A stretch of DNA of 64,000 nt from Cyrtodaria siliqua (GCA_037043455.1 JAWPHD010000095.1:434001-498000), one strand, 5' to 3'; numbered from the stretch's first letter, positions 23,667 to 36,902 are shown. Notes: generated from the letters alone by a model not told the origin. Translations and numbers: made by a program.

Positions 23667-24055
23667 CAACACTTGATATGTATGCATAACGGCTCTGATA
23701 ACAACAGTTATAACACTTGGTATTTATGAATAACAGTTCTGATAACAGGTCTAACACTTGGTATTTACGAATAACAGTTCTGATAACTAACGTTTCTAAC
23801 ACTAGGTATTTACGAATAACTGTTCTGATAACAGTTCTAACACTTGGTATTTATGAATGACAACTCTGATAACAGTTCTAACACTTGGTATTTATGAATA
23901 ACAGCTTTGATGACAAATCTAACACTTTGTATTTATGAATAACAGCTTTGATGACAAATCTAACACTTTGTATTTATGAATAACAGTCCTGATAACAGTT
24001 ATTACACTTGGCATCTATAAATATCAGCTCTGATAACAGTACTAACACTTGCTAT
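23667..24055 (+). repeat. Minisatellite, unit about 41 bp, 9-10 copies
   Basis: Units of the form AACACTTGGTATTTATGAAT followed by AACAGTTCTGATAACAGTTC, with substitutions and small length changes. The array begins next to the RT-element tail fragment at 23615-23667. Confidence 0.8.
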
Positions 24056-24419
24056 TGTTTGAATTGCTATTGATGTTAAAGTGAAACGGATTTTAACTGA
24101 AAGAAGAATAGCAAATAGTATGCAGCTGTTTATCGCCTTATGTTAACCTTTGGGACAAAGAGACTTGTCTACTGATTAAAATACAATCTTGATTTAAACA
24201 AAAAAACAGCGGACTTAAAATAATCGAAAATCAAAAATGTTGCATTTTTAAATGTAAAGAATATATCTTAAAAAACTGATAGGGTAGGCCAGGGTAACAT
24301 ACTAGTTTACATAGTTTTAAATGTTAGTTCATTTTGTTAGCTAGTTTTCATACTTTGGTTATTTTAATAATTGCGCTTAATCAAAAATATTTTGTGAGAG
24401 GGAAAATACGATTATTAGC

Positions 24420-25120
24420 ATTTGCTAATGGTTGTTGTATAAACGGCAGTTTAGACAATTACACTATTTGGACTGAAGTGTGTGAAGCACTTGCATTCTT
24501 ACTAGATAACATTTTCGTCACATTTCATACTACTTATAGGCAAATCGATGGTGTACCTATGATAACTGGTTGCATATTAATTGCCATATTGCTATAAAAG
24601 GGAGTATTTCACCAAACAGAGAAGCAAATGTAACTTCTCACGATTTCATATACATTTTTATTCTTGAAATTTTACAAATTTCTGCTGTAGTTGTTACTAT
24701 ATATCTTTTAACACAGACGAGCTAACCATGCGTCTTCTTTATCTCGATTAACACCTCTATGTTGAATAATGTAGAAGCTATTAGTAGGATTGGAAAGCTG
24801 TAAAACAAGAGATATTAATTGAATTTTGACATTGTTAAGTATACCCACTTAGACGGAGATAGAGATGTATCCAGTAGCAACATTTAATGCAGTATATGTT
24901 TCTCAACGTATTCGTTTTTTGAAGATCTTCTTTTCAATATGAGGAATTTGATATGCGTTACATTTGTATAGCTAAAACACTTCTTCATCAGAACGGTATT
25001 ACCATTAACTTCTCAACACCTTTGCCAACTTCGTTTTTGTAACTCTCATTTCCTCTTAAAATATAAAAGTCATTCAAGAACTCTTCCGCAACCAGGATAA
25101 TACAACCTGTTCCTTTTGAT
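24420..25120 (+). pseudogene. Penelope-like RT fragment, degraded
   Basis: Contains CINGSLDNYTIWTEVCEALA and LLDNIFVTFHTTYRQIDGVP (24430-24560), then broken stretches equivalent to FDIVKYTHLDGD and the KLRKTF region up to about 25110. It preserves the uninterrupted EVCEALAFLLDN junction, a useful comparison for the insertion at 1075-1125. Confidence 0.65.
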
Positions 25121-25394
25121 GAGATGCCCGTTTATTTACATGTCTTGTCAATTTGGGCGCAAAAGACAGAATACTAGTGAGGCTGTGTTCACACACTAAC
25201 CAGAAAGCCATATATATTGCCTACTGATCGTTCCAAGTCGATAACCCTGCCTTCATCACTCTTTATGTTGTGTATTGTCCTATTCATTGCATATTGAGTG
25301 TGCTCTTAGTTTGAGGTACAGTGCGGACCTATGGTGCCATCGCGTTTTCGTACTGTGGTTTCTATATGACCATTTTGGCGGGGTCACTCTTTTC

Positions 25395-26440
25395 TCATTA
25401 TTATGCTCCCCGAAATTTTCGGGGGATCATATGGTTACCGCTTTGTCCGTCCTTCCGTCCTTCCGTCCTTCTGTCATCAGTTAAATTAGAATTATTGACT
25501 TTTGTAATTTTATACTTATATTTTTTGTCCGGAGTATAACTTCAAAACTGCTGATGGGACTACAATGAAACTTCACACACGGATAGAAGGCAATGAGATA
25601 AAGTGAAGCGTGTTAAAACCGTAACTCTGTCAAATTAGAGTTATTGCCCTTCGTAACTATATACTTAGAATGTTTGTCCGAAGAATTCCTTCAAAACTAC
25701 TAACGGGACTACAATGAAACTTCACACTATGATAGAGGTCAATGCGTGGATGCGTGGAAGTGCAGGTGCTAACACCGTAACTCTGTCATCATGTAACTTA
25801 GAGTTATTGCCCTTAGTAATGTTATACATAGAATTCTTGTCCGGAGCATAACTACTATTGCGACTGCATTGAAACTTCGCAGAATGATAGAGGGAAATGA
25901 GAGGAAGTACATAGTCAAGAATCGTAACTATTTCTTCATTCAAATTACAGTTTTTGCATTTTGTCATTGTATACTTTGCATTTTGTAATTATACAGTCCT
26001 TGTCCGGAGCATAACTCACAATCCTTGTCCGGAGCATAACTCACAATCCTTGTCAGGAGCATAACTGAAAAAATATTCATGGGACTTTAATGACCCTTCA
26101 CACGCTGATAATGGGCAATGAGAGGAAGTTAGGAGCACACATTCATAACTCTATCTTAATTCAAAAGAGAATTATTTCCCTTTGGAATATTATACTTCTA
26201 ATTCATGTCCGTAGCATGACTCAGAAACTACTAACGGGACTGCAATGAAACTTCACACAATGATAACGAGTAATGAGAGAAAGTGCCGAGATCTACAATC
26301 AATCCTTATTCAAATTATTGCCCTTTGTAATGTGTTACTTGTAATTCTTGACCAAAGCAGAAGTCAAAATCTACAAATGGAACAACAAATTGAAAACTGA
26401 CATATCGCACATATTTCCTAGTTTGGGATCAAACTGGACG
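25395..26440 (+). repeat. Composite repeat with CTCCCCGAAATTTTCGGGGG start and period ~130-bp tandem units
   Basis: It starts with a palindromic CCCCGAAATTTTCGGGG box and a TCCGTCCTTCCGTCC tract. About six units follow, with TTATTGCCCTTTGTAATT, TTGTCCGGAGCATAACTC and GGGACTACAATGAAACTTCA. I recall this type from mollusc genomes; the mechanism of spread is unknown to me. Confidence 0.6.
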
Positions 26441-26469
26441 AGAATCATAATAAACACCCTACAATTTAC

Positions 26470-27500
26470 TGAATCCCTCAACTAAACAAACAGCCTTATA
26501 AAGCCCTCTTCATTGCAAAGCTCGTGCACCACAACTAATATCTCCAAACTGGTAACATCTTGCCGCACAGCAGATAAAGAGCATGTGAAAAAGAATTGTG
26601 AGAAAGCCTTTGAAAACTTTGTACCAACACTAGGGCATGTTTTACCAACAGTGATCCCGACGGCTACACTTTATGGACTTGTCAACAAGTTTTTGAATCA
26701 CTATCATTTTCATTAGGCAACATTTTTGTATGGTTCGGAACTATCGTTTATAGGAAAACTGTTGGCTTTCCTATGGGTAATAACTGAGCACCTCTTTTTT
26801 TTATATTGCTACGAACGTGACTTTATGTTATGCCTTTCTCAGGATACACAAGCTAATGTCAATGATGCTTTTAATAAGACCTCACGCTATCCGGATGATA
26901 TTATACTAAATTTAGATAATCCTTTCTTTTTCTTCCATGGTCCCTAAAATTTATCCTCCAGAACTAAAACTCAGTAAAGCTAACGTTTTGGATTCTGTCA
27001 CTCCGTTTCTTGAATAGATTCAATAAAACCGAGCCTGCTTCTTTTATCTCTTTAAGCCGTTGCTAGGAGGCGTGAGAGTTGTTGCATCTTATAAGTACCT
27101 CCCATGAACAGAATCAATAAAACCGAGCCTGCTACTTTTCTCTCTTGTTTGTGTTTGTTGCTTTCAAGGTATCACCTTTTCAGTATTTATGGACATTCAC
27201 ACTAGCGTTTGTTTAGTGCTATGTGGCGGCAGTAAAATGTCGCCCCGACTACAAATCAGTAGTGTTATTATTTAATGGTCCATTGGGATCGTCAAGCTCA
27301 TTCTGTGTTGCTTTACATCTTTCTATTGCAAATGGAGTAGTAATGAGTACAATTTATGGTAAGAGAGATGATTTTGATTTCGATATTTTGCATTTTCACA
27401 TTTAGATGAGGATATCCCCAATACTGTTTCTTATTTCGTGTATATTTCTCAGTTAATTCGTTTTGCCAGAGCTTGTAGGCGTGTTAAGACTTCAACCTTC
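26470..27500 (+). pseudogene. Penelope-like RT fragment, degraded, with another repeat inserted
   Basis: Fragments match CTTTNISKLVTSCRTADKEH (26520), then YCYERDFMLCLSQDTQANVN and TSRYPDDIILNLDNPFF (26800-26930). A later piece covers the KRDDFDFDI stretch through the LIRFARAC region to about 27480. Between them, 27000-27200 carries CAATAAAACCGAGCCTGCT and TTGTTTGTGTTTGTTGCTT, a dispersed repeat also found at 61130-61245 and, inverted, at 31930-32040. Confidence 0.65.
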
Positions 27501-27507
27501 GTAATGG

Positions 27508-27631
27508 TAAGTAAAGGAGATAAGCCGAAAACTGTCCAATAATTCAGAGAAACATGTGGTCGAGGCGCTTGCGCCGAGACTATGTGTTTCTCTGAAAGAT
27601 TGGACAGTTTGAGGATTATCTCTGACTTAAA
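27508..27631. repeat. Near-perfect palindrome, ~60-bp arms
   Basis: The arms contain ACTGTCCAATAATTCAGAGA and CGAGGCGC on the left and the complements GCGCCGAG and TCTCTGAAAGATTGGACAGT on the right, with a loop of only a few bases near 27570. Confidence 0.8.
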
Positions 27632-28443
27632 ACATGCATTCTATTGTATTAATAATGGACAGTCACGAAAAGCCCGTGCACACAGTCCATGCATTGTACT
27701 AAACATTGACTCTAGCACATTTTGGAGATATATGAAAACGAGAGTCATGACACTTCCGAGGTAGTGACAAGGATTAAAATGACAAAATAAACGTGAGTTC
27801 AGCTCGTTGTTTTTCATAATATCATTAATCCAACGGTTTATTTCAAAAATCGGGGAATGCTATTCCAATTATATGTGTTCAAAGTATGTCTAAGTTGCAA
27901 ACATATTACAAATTATTGTTCAATTACACGCCTAGGTCTTTTATAAGATTAGATGGTGTGTGTGTTTCCATCGACAGATCGCAATTTTTCGGTGCATATT
28001 CTTATTTATTTATGAAAGTCAGCTGTTGTTTTAGTGGAGATGAAAAGCCTTTCATGTAATCATTACTCGGTACTAAACTGGTTTATCAGAAAACAGAGAA
28101 CCACGGATTTATCGCCAATTTTCGGCAAAAGGTACAGTCAATGAGCCGGAGCGCGGAGGTTGCGTCGATGATAGGATTTTGTTTTCAATTACAATTCCCG
28201 ATACCGTATTAATTGCCAAGGTACCATGCGATTGATGTCGTCGCCTGGATAAAATTAGTATACGTTTTATATCAGCCTGCTTCACCTGATTTCCGCAACA
28301 CACTGTCGATTACGGTTAGGGAAAGGATTGAGCAATAGTATTCTACTTGTTTTGAATAGAATACTAACAGAATGTTTAAACATATTACAAGTAATCATTT
28401 ACCTACTAAGAAAAGTATCGATATTTAAGAACAATATTGTTTG

Positions 28444-28627
28444 CCGCTACAAATAACGATGAGTTTAATTGGTCATAAAATATCTCCGACAACAAAAAAT
28501 GATGGCCTCATTTGCGCTTGCTCGTCTAACGACGCGACTTGTGATATTCAAAGTCTCGATCATCACTACCGTTCTTTTGCCAATGTTGTCAATTTAGTAA
28601 AAACAATATTGCTCGGCCACTGACCTA
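28444..28627 (+). repeat. Left arm of a 180-bp inverted repeat
   Basis: Contains GACGCGACTTGTGATATTCA and TCTCGATCATCACTACCG. The same stretch appears on the minus strand at 30773-30959 with roughly one difference per ten bases. The two arms enclose a non-LTR retrotransposon fragment. Confidence 0.75.
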
Positions 28628-30610
28628 CATAACATCCTCCATAGCTTCAATATTAAATAACAGCATACAAACTGGAGTGTTCCCTGATATTTTTAAGGAG
28701 GCATGTGTGATTACTATACACGAAAATAGAAATAAAGAGGACCCATATAATTATCGTCCAATTTCAATCTTACCATCAATTTCAAAAATATTTGAGCGTC
28801 ATATAGCCACTCAAATACTATTCTATTTCAAGACGTATTATGTTATTCACGAGACCCAGTCAGGTTTCAGACAATATCATTCATGTCATACTGCCCTGAC
28901 ACGGTTAATAGAAACAGGGTTAAAGGATATAGACTCAGGTAAATTAATGGGAGCTGTATTTCTTGATCTAAGAAAGGCATTCGATCTTTTAGACCATAGA
29001 CTATTGGTACACAAATTGAAACTTTATCAGTTTTCAGGGAATACCATTACATTATTTGATTCATATCCTTCGAATAGAAAACAATTGATAAAGGTAAAAA
29101 CTTTAAAATCCGAGATGCTTAAAGTTACTTAAAGGTGTTCCTCAGGGATTAGGTCCATTGCTATTTCTATTGTACATTAATGGCATTGCATTCGCATCTA
29201 CCTCGGGACATAAAGATATTTATGCAGATGATACTACAGTATACGAATCTGATTATAACATTTTGGATGTACAAAATAGACTTCAAGATCGCTATAAATT
29301 ATAAATAAGTGGTGTATTTTGAATAATATGTCATTACATCCAGCGAAAACTAAATGCATGGTCTTAGGAACAAAAGACACGCTCAAAACATGTGGATATA
29401 TTAAAATTAACTAGAGAATGTCGCATTTAAAAGGGTCCTGGGAGTTTATGTTGACAGAACTTTGTCTTGGAATGTACAAATAGTCAAAATGTGTTCCAAA
29501 CTCAATTATTAAATTGTCTTATTGAAACGTATATCTTACTATTTAACATATGATAAGAAAATTATGTTTTATAATGCCTATATCATGTTTACATTTCATT
29601 ATTGCTGTACTGTATGGGGTAAAGGCAAACAAATATGCGATAAAATACATACAATTCAGAAAAGAGCAGCTAGAATAATATTAAAGAAATCTTTTCGAAC
29701 TAATTCTAAGGATATTTCATTGAACTTCAGTGGCTTTCTTTTCATAACCGATGTCATTATCATACTGGTGTGTTGATATATGTCAATAAACAACCTAGCT
29801 CCTAATTACATACCACAACTTTTGACATTCTCATGTTATAATAGGTATAATCTGCGATATGCTACACGAAATGATCTTGTTACACAAAATCCGCAAACTA
29901 AATACATGAAAGACACATTTAGCGACTTCGGTCGACACGTTGGGAACAATATACCGGTCGACATACATTCTCTTCCTACTATCCAGTCATTTAAATATAA
30001 TTATAAAAGTTTTTTATTGCAAAATGCACATTGATATGAATGATATTAAAGTCAATATTTCTTTATTTATTTTGCTTTGATATATATATGTACATTATGT
30101 TAGGCTATTATGATTTCTTCTATATTCAAATATAATTGAGTGTTTGTCGAAGATCGAATGTTAACTTTTATTGTTAGTGTATTTGTTAAAAATCACTAAA
30201 TGTTTGTTAATTTATGTACAGAAGGCCGCATTGAAAATATGAAGTTTATTTGTTGATATTATGTCATAATGTGTTAACTAATGATGATAATAATAATAAT
30301 ATGATGGTAATCGTATTACGGAATTAATTATGCACTCCTCTTTGCATCGTTTGCATAAATTCTGTAACATTTAACATGGAAACTGTAGCATATACTGAAC
30401 TAACAAAATGTAAACTAGTTGTACTCGTAGGTATTTAGTACGTATATGGACCATCAATTTATCCTGTCTTATCCTACGCCAAATTGCCCTCTGCCATCAT
30501 CCACCCTCCACTCCCCCACCCACCCCAACAACCATCCAACTCCACACCCCAACCCCAACCCCCGGTAAGAATGTCGGTCCGATGATGTATGTTTAAATAA
30601 ATATTAAGAA
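28622..30610 (+). pseudogene. Non-LTR (Jockey/CR1-like) retrotransposon, 5'-truncated and frameshifted
   Basis: The RT domain is seen as FPDIFKEACVITIHENRNKE, NYRPISILPSISKIFERHI, QSGFRQYHSCHTALTRLIE and GAVFLDLRKAFDLLDHRLLV (28677-29130). After a frameshift, GVPQGLGPLLFLLYINGI and a YADD catalytic box at 29221-29232 follow. C-terminal pieces (YNAYIMFTFHYCCTVWG, IQKRAARIILKK, YIPQLLTFSCYNRYNLRYA) run to about 30032, then a 3' untranslated region with AAATAAATATT near 30600. The endonuclease domain is missing, and stops and frameshifts make it inactive. Confidence 0.8.
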
Positions 30611-30772
30611 ACAGAGAAAAATGTGCGGTTACCTTGACATTAAATCCATGTTAAAATATATGTGACTATTATTTAATTAATTCATTTGAAAGGAACAAGA
30701 ACGATACGATTTACGTTCACATCGCGACAAGTTCAGTTTTTATACATGATGCAATAATAGGAAACGCGCATT

Positions 30773-30959
30773 TAGGTCAGCGGCCGGGCAATATTGTTTT
30801 TACTAAATTTACAAAATTGGCAAACAAACGGTAGTGATGATCGAGACTTTGAATATCACAAGTCGCGTCGTTAGACGTGCAAGCGCAAATGGGGCCAGCA
30901 TTTTTTGATGTCGGATAAGATATGTTATGACCTATTACACTCATAGTTATTCGTAGCTG
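30773..30959 (-). repeat. Right arm of the 180-bp inverted repeat
   Basis: Complement of 28444-28627, from TAGGTCAGCGGCCGGGCAAT outward. It directly abuts the palindrome at 30967-31112. Confidence 0.75.
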
Positions 30960-30966
30960 TTATTCG

Positions 30967-31112
30967 TACCTGTAACTATCTACTATTTCTTACACAACTG
31001 TCCATTGTTTTAAGAGTGGACTGTCCAATATTTTTATAAGATATTGGACAGTTACTGTCCATTCTTAAAAATAATGGACAGCTGCATGGTAAATATTGGA
31101 CAGTTACAGGTA
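30967..31112. repeat. Imperfect palindrome, ~72-bp arms
   Basis: TACCTGTAACT begins the left arm and AGTTACAGGTA closes the right. Both arms contain ACTGTCCATT and TGTCCAATAT. The ACTGTCCAAT phrase is shared with the palindrome at 27508-27631. Confidence 0.75.
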
Positions 31113-31204
31113 AGATATGTGTGTAGTACAATATGCTATATACTGTACAGAAACAACAAAGAATGACGTCATAGCAATGTTTTAACATTACTGAAAAACT
31201 CCTC

Positions 31205-31920
31205 CAACAGAGTTACCGTTATCAGAAGTTACATATGACTTTTTCTAAGTTTTATTATCGTAACACTGATCTACTCGACAAATATAATAGCAATCTTAAA
31301 ACATTTCTGCGACAGGTTCATCACAATCCGTCTTTTATGGAGATGTGATTTACAAACTTAGGAAGATTATCGGTCGTGATAATTTCCATGAGTTATTTAT
31401 TAAAATATTAGAAAATTTATAAACAGAGGTTACGACCGAAGTATTATGCGATGCACTAAATGCGTAGTTGTAGACCCTTTTACAGTTTGCAATTATGCTT
31501 TCCTGTTTGATTTTGCAACGACCGGACGGGCGGTGGACACTTTGACAACGTGTTCCGAAATCCTTTAAGGCGGGAACCGTTTGATGTATGTCCTTCATTC
31601 GGTTAAAACGTAACGGTTTTTCCCTTGATGCTCTGACTTCAAACAAGTCATCGAGTACATATGATATTAGCTTCTTAGGTTAACTTATTTTTTGTATTGT
31701 ATTGTATACATGCACATTTCTGTATTATTTCTTCTTACACCTATCTACGCTTTCTCAAATGTAAGGGGTTAATTCGGCGGGGATTATTTTTATCTACACC
31801 GTCCTGTTGTTTAGGGATAATGACATGGTAAGAGTGAGGGTTGGTGCACCCTTCAACCGTTTTAAACTCCCCGGTGATCCCTTTTGCACCGAGTGTTCCA
31901 AAGCGGTACCCCTGTTGTAA
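31205..31920 (+). pseudogene. Penelope-like element 3' part, diverged copy
   Basis: C-terminal coding end, diverged at many sites (YGDVIYKLRKIIGRDNFH equivalent near 31335-31395; CVVVDPFTVCNYAFLFDF near 31465), then the tail with GGTGCACCCTTCAACCG and TTCCAAAGCGGTACCCCTGT. Confidence 0.65.
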
Positions 31921-32084
31921 ATACGTACCGAAAAAGGGATCCCTTTGAACATGTTGAAGCAACAAACACAAACAAGAGATACAAGTGAGAGACTCGGATT
32001 TATTGAGTCTGTTCATGAGAGTTAATGTAAGGTGCAACCCTTCTATGTTTGTGATGTGCTTTTTTACTGAATGTGTTTGTAATC

Positions 32085-32465
32085 ATATTTGCGTTGTAAA
32101 TAAAGATATAAATATCGAAAAGGAAAAGCAGCATTCAAGGACGACAGTCAACCACAAACACAGACAGAAACAATGAACAAATTTAAAGATGAATAAAAGG
32201 CCAAATGACATCACAAACACAAAAGGGTTTACTATAGGGCTACCGGCTTGGAACGGTCAATTGTTAAAAAGGCCGCTGAGCGTTTAAACCAGGTTCTAGG
32301 GTGTACCAAACCTCACACTTACCCTACTGTCAACCAAATAAAACGGGACATTGTAAACAAAATAAATCCCCACCATGAACTATTCTCTAACCAACAAGGC
32401 AGCATTAATAGGCAACACAAGTAAAAAACAAAGATGCTCGTGTATATATAAATACAAAATAATAG
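32085..32465 (-). mobile_element. Penelope-like element tail, minus strand
   Basis: Tail phrases GACTGTCGTCCTTGAATGCT, GACCGTTCCAAGCCGGTAGC and GCTGCCTTGTTGGTTAGAGA are present, so the 3' end lies near 32085. A detached C-terminal piece of the same orientation lies at 33045-33220. Confidence 0.7.
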
Positions 32466-33544
32466 CCTAGAAAAAGGAGTACGATAATGGACCTTTGAAA
32501 ACGGTCGAGCACGACACATACGAAATATTGCAGTCTCGGTTTGATTGAGACTGTTCATGAGCGGTAGTGAAATATGCTAGCTACCGCTCACGCCCTCTTG
32601 CCCCGGGTTGAGCAGAACTCAATATTCATAAAAATCAACAGTACCGAATTTTAACCATCCCGAAGATGGCAAGCATATGTCGGTGGAAATAGCAATATGT
32701 GTATCTTTATGTCATCCCATATATCCAGCGGAGTATGGTCCCAGGATCTAATAAAATAGTATGCCTTGAAGAGAAAAATAAACAAAAAGGAATTTAGTTG
32801 GCAGCAGCGGTTATGAAGCCTGCATATCACAAGTAACAGTCAAAAGACTAAATTAAAAAGCAGACAACATATCCTATGAGTGGTTAAACAATACCCAGAG
32901 ACTTTTATCGGCCGGAGTAGTGGAACCACCGAATCGAAAATTAAGTAAGAAAATAAAATAAATTGAAAATGTACCACCGATCACTAAATGTAATTATCGG
33001 GCTCAGCGATCTCCAAAGATCGAATGAATAACAGTACTGATTCTCAAATCCTCAAAGAAGGTACTCAGTGACTTGTCAGAAGCCAGAGCAACAAGAGAAT
33101 AAACCATTGAGGGCACGACAAGACCAGCTTGCAGACAATCATCAAACATCAGCGTCCTTTTGGGATTTACATGTAGGTAGACGTCATCATAGGGTCCACA
33201 GCCTGTCCGTAGATATTTAGATATTAACTGACAGGTCACTGGTGGCATATGGGAACGTATTTAGTTTCCGCAAACTGCAGCGACGCTATGTTCCAAACGC
33301 AGATTTAAATCGTCAAAAACAGGATAAAGCTGCATACTTTCTTTGTTTGATGTTGAGAGATGGGTATTAAAATGTAAGTTGTAATAATGTGCTTGTATTA
33401 TGTTCAATATTTCGAAAAAATTGCATACCTAAGTGAAAGCCGCAGAAAGTAGATTTTAGATTTGAAATAAAAAAAATTCTAGTGTGTTTGTATTGTGCGA
33501 GATTAAAACATGGTGTTCGAGACTAGAAAAATATCGAAACCGAG

Positions 33545-34245
33545 GGCACGTTGCGATTTGACTATAATCCAAGCAAATGTGGCATAATTGTATTTAATGA
33601 AACGAAACACGAGTTTGTGAATAGTAACCGTTCTTGGAATCTTGGACCTAATCGCGTGTTAGAGACTGACACGTATACTCATCTTGGCATTGAAATCAAG
33701 AAGTATATGTCTCTCAAAACAAGCGTTAAAAACACCTGTAACAAGCATATGGGTACGTTTCTCAATCTTGTAAATTCTGGTATTCATGAAGACGGACTTC
33801 ACCCAACAATGTCTATTTAAATATACAAATCAATTGTACTTCCGAAAGCCCTTTACGGATATGAACTTTGGTGTGCCCTAACACACTAACAAGCAGAATT
33901 AGAAAAAGCGCATAGATTTTGAATCAAATATATGCAGTGTATCCCAAAGCGGTCTAGAGCCGACATAAGATTAAGCTCAATTGGTGCTAAACTTCTTATA
34001 TGTGAAATTGATAGGAAATAAATGGTATTCTTTGGTCAGTTATGTCGGATACCCGTGGATCATTTTTCTAGAGGCATGGTCTTTTCGAGAATTGTTCACT
34101 ACTTTGATAATCCGTATGATAAATACATTAATATTTAGGTTACTTTTTCCGACCAAAAGTGTATGGAGCATATCGTTGATATAACATTAAATAAATATTA
34201 AGATACACACTGGGAAGCAATTGTTGGAAGAGATGAACAGCTTAC
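33545..34245 (+). pseudogene. Non-LTR retrotransposon RT/C-terminal fragment
   Basis: Reads FDYNPSKCGIIVFNETKHEF and YTHLGIEIKKYMSLKTSV. After stops come SIVLPKALYGYELWCAL, RSRADIRLSSIGAKLLICEI and DRK-MVFFGQLCRIPVDHF pieces. It is the same family style as 47805-48985. It is cut at the right by the RT-element tail starting near 34240. Confidence 0.7.
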
Positions 34246-34560
34246 TTATATTGCCTACTAATGCTGCCTTGTTGGTTAGAGAATAGTTCATGGCGGGGAT
34301 TTCTTTATTTACGCTGTCCCGTTTTATTGGGATGACAGTAGGGCAAGTGTGAGGTTTGGTGCACACTAGAACCTGGTTTAAACCCCCAGCGGCCTTTTTT
34401 GTCACTGAACATTCCAAGGCGATAGCTCTATTATCAGCCCTTTTGTGTTTGTGATGTCTTATTTGGCCTTGTATTCATCTTTAAATTTGTTCATTGTTTC
34501 TGTGTGTGCTTGTGGTTGACTGTCGTCCTTGAATGCTGCTTTTCCTTTTCAATATTATAT
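34240..34560 (+). mobile_element. Penelope-like element tail copy
   Basis: 5'-truncated at TTGCCTACTAATGCTGCC. It ends in the variant subfamily tail TTGAATGCTGCTTTTCC and TATATCTATATTACACAG near 34560, and interrupts the non-LTR fragment before it. Confidence 0.7.
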
Positions 34561-35514
34561 CTATATTACACAGTTTAGCGTCGTTAAACCTAACGTTTCG
34601 CCTATCTGGTTACTATGTAGTTCATGTCCAAGATATTCCAACTAGTGACAAAGCACAATGACTTTACTAAACAAATAATTTTATGATAACTTTACGACGA
34701 AGTGTCCAGAATGTACAAACACCATTTTGAGTTATAAATATATTTACATGCTTTATAACTCGGAGCCCTACAGATAAAATATTGTCCTTGCTCAATGGTT
34801 TAATGTCTGTTCTCACTAGTGAGGATGATTGCACAGAGTGTCTTAAAATTAGTGTAACGGCCATCCACCAGATGCATAAAATTGTGAACAGATTATAATA
34901 TTAGTCATTAAGTTATACATTACTGAGTCAAAGTCATGGATTATTGCTGGGTAATTAGATAAAACAGATATTTAGATATTTGTTGAAAGGTATTCATACA
35001 TGTTGGTAAAAGTAAAAGAAAATGCCCTAAATTAACATACTATATATTAAGCGTACATAGGTATATAACGTTAAACTTTAAAGAGAGTAAATATGTGGTC
35101 AAATACCTCATTAAAATTTTACAAATAACTTTATTATTCTATGGTAAATATGTAATATAGAGTTCGTGCATGTTGTTTAATGTTCAATTTGTATACCATT
35201 GTATAAACATGTTCTATCTGCATTCTGTTGTATAAACACGTATTATTGGCTCTCCAAATGGGAGAAATAAAACATCTATCTACATATAGTCACAGTAGTA
35301 AAACCAATTATCCTGCCATTGGTTCGTTTAAAATCAATTAACTGCAATCTCATTTTATCTAAATGTTATGAGACACGACTACCATAATTTAACACATGAA
35401 CTGGTATTGCAGTCATTATAAGAAATTCTTCTAGCGATTTTGATCTGATTCTTATCAGTATAATCGTTATCAGTTTAGACCTGTCAATCACAAATACACT
35501 TGTCTGAGTCACTA

Positions 35515-35526
35515 AGGCAAATTATT

Positions 35527-35562
<36 letters not shown>

Positions 35563-35637
35563 TGGTAGTAGTAATAGTTGTAGTAGTAGTAGTAGAAGCA
35601 ACAATAGCAGCAGTAGTAGTAGCAAGTAGAAATTATT

Positions 35638-35675
<38 letters not shown>

Positions 35676-35983
35676 TGGTAGTAGTAATAGTTGTAGTAGT
35701 AGTAGTAGAAGCAACAATAGCAGGAGTAGTAGTAGCAAGTAGTAGTTTGTAGTATTATTATTATTAGTAGTAGTAGTAATAGTTGTTATAGTAGTAGTAA
35801 TAGTAGTAGTTGTAGTAGAAATAGTAGTAGTAGCAATATTAGTAGTAATAGCAGTAGTCGTAGTAGTAGTAGTAGTAGAAGCAATAGTAGCAGTAGTAGT
35901 GTTAGTAGTAAGTTGTTGTTGTAGAAGTTGTAGTAGTAGTAGTAGTAGGAGTAGTGGTAGCAGTAGTAGTAGTAGTTGTTATT

Positions 35984-36025
<42 letters not shown>

Positions 36026-36085
36026 GTGGTAGTAGTAGTAGTAGTTGTTGTTGTTGTAGCAGTGATGAATTTTTTTTTTTTTTTT
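35515..36085 (+). repeat. (GT)n and (TAG)n microsatellite complex with a ~115-bp tandem duplication
   Basis: AAATTATTCTCTGTGTGTG followed by GGTGGTAGTAGTAATAGTTG occurs at 35518 and again at 35632. After 35740 a long degenerate TAG/GTT trinucleotide tract runs to 36060, followed by a T run. Open frames here are spurious. Confidence 0.9.
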
Positions 36086-36902
36086 TTAACAATATTCTCT
36101 TGAGATAAAAGATTAAAAAAAACTCTTTAATCTTTAAAAATAACATGTTAAATGTATTATCTGAAATCATCTGTCTTTAATAATTCATGAGATAAAACGA
36201 CCAAAAGTTGATACAGTTTAACACTACATTTAATAGATGTTCATCCACGGAGAAAGCACTTCAATATTCATAAAAAGTAATGTCTGTTAATGATCACAAG
36301 TGTCTATCAGAAAATAAAAAAACGTTTTACATTAATCAAATGTTCTAAGAACAATTTGATTACAGAAAATGTATTTGGTAGAAGCTTACCTTCCGTCTTT
36401 TTTGTGATGCAACTTTATGAATGACAAGGTGATGTAAGTGGCTCAACATCTATACTGGTCATCTGTCTGTTCATGATATTCTAATAATTCACAATCTAGC
36501 ATCACCTTCAAACATGTCTGTTCTTGTCATATACTAAAAATAGAAAAAAACATTTCACAACCGATAGAAACATGTCTATTTCACAACTATTGCATCATAT
36601 GTGGTATCCTAAAAATAGATGACTCCTAAAACATTTTACCACCGCCAGAAACGTGCCTATTTCACAACATATTTCATCATCTGATGACGTCAATATGCAC
36701 ATGCGCAGTCGTGCGGCCCAACCGTCGCTTCTACTACTCCCAAACACCAGTTTTTGATCTCGTACTCTATATCCCGCTGGAAAATATGTATTTTCTTATC
36801 TGATTTATTGCTTTTAAAATATCATGAATAACACTTTATTAAGAGATAGCACAAAATGCAAACACATTCTCACAACTCACACTTATGCCTATCTCTCAAC
36901 AT

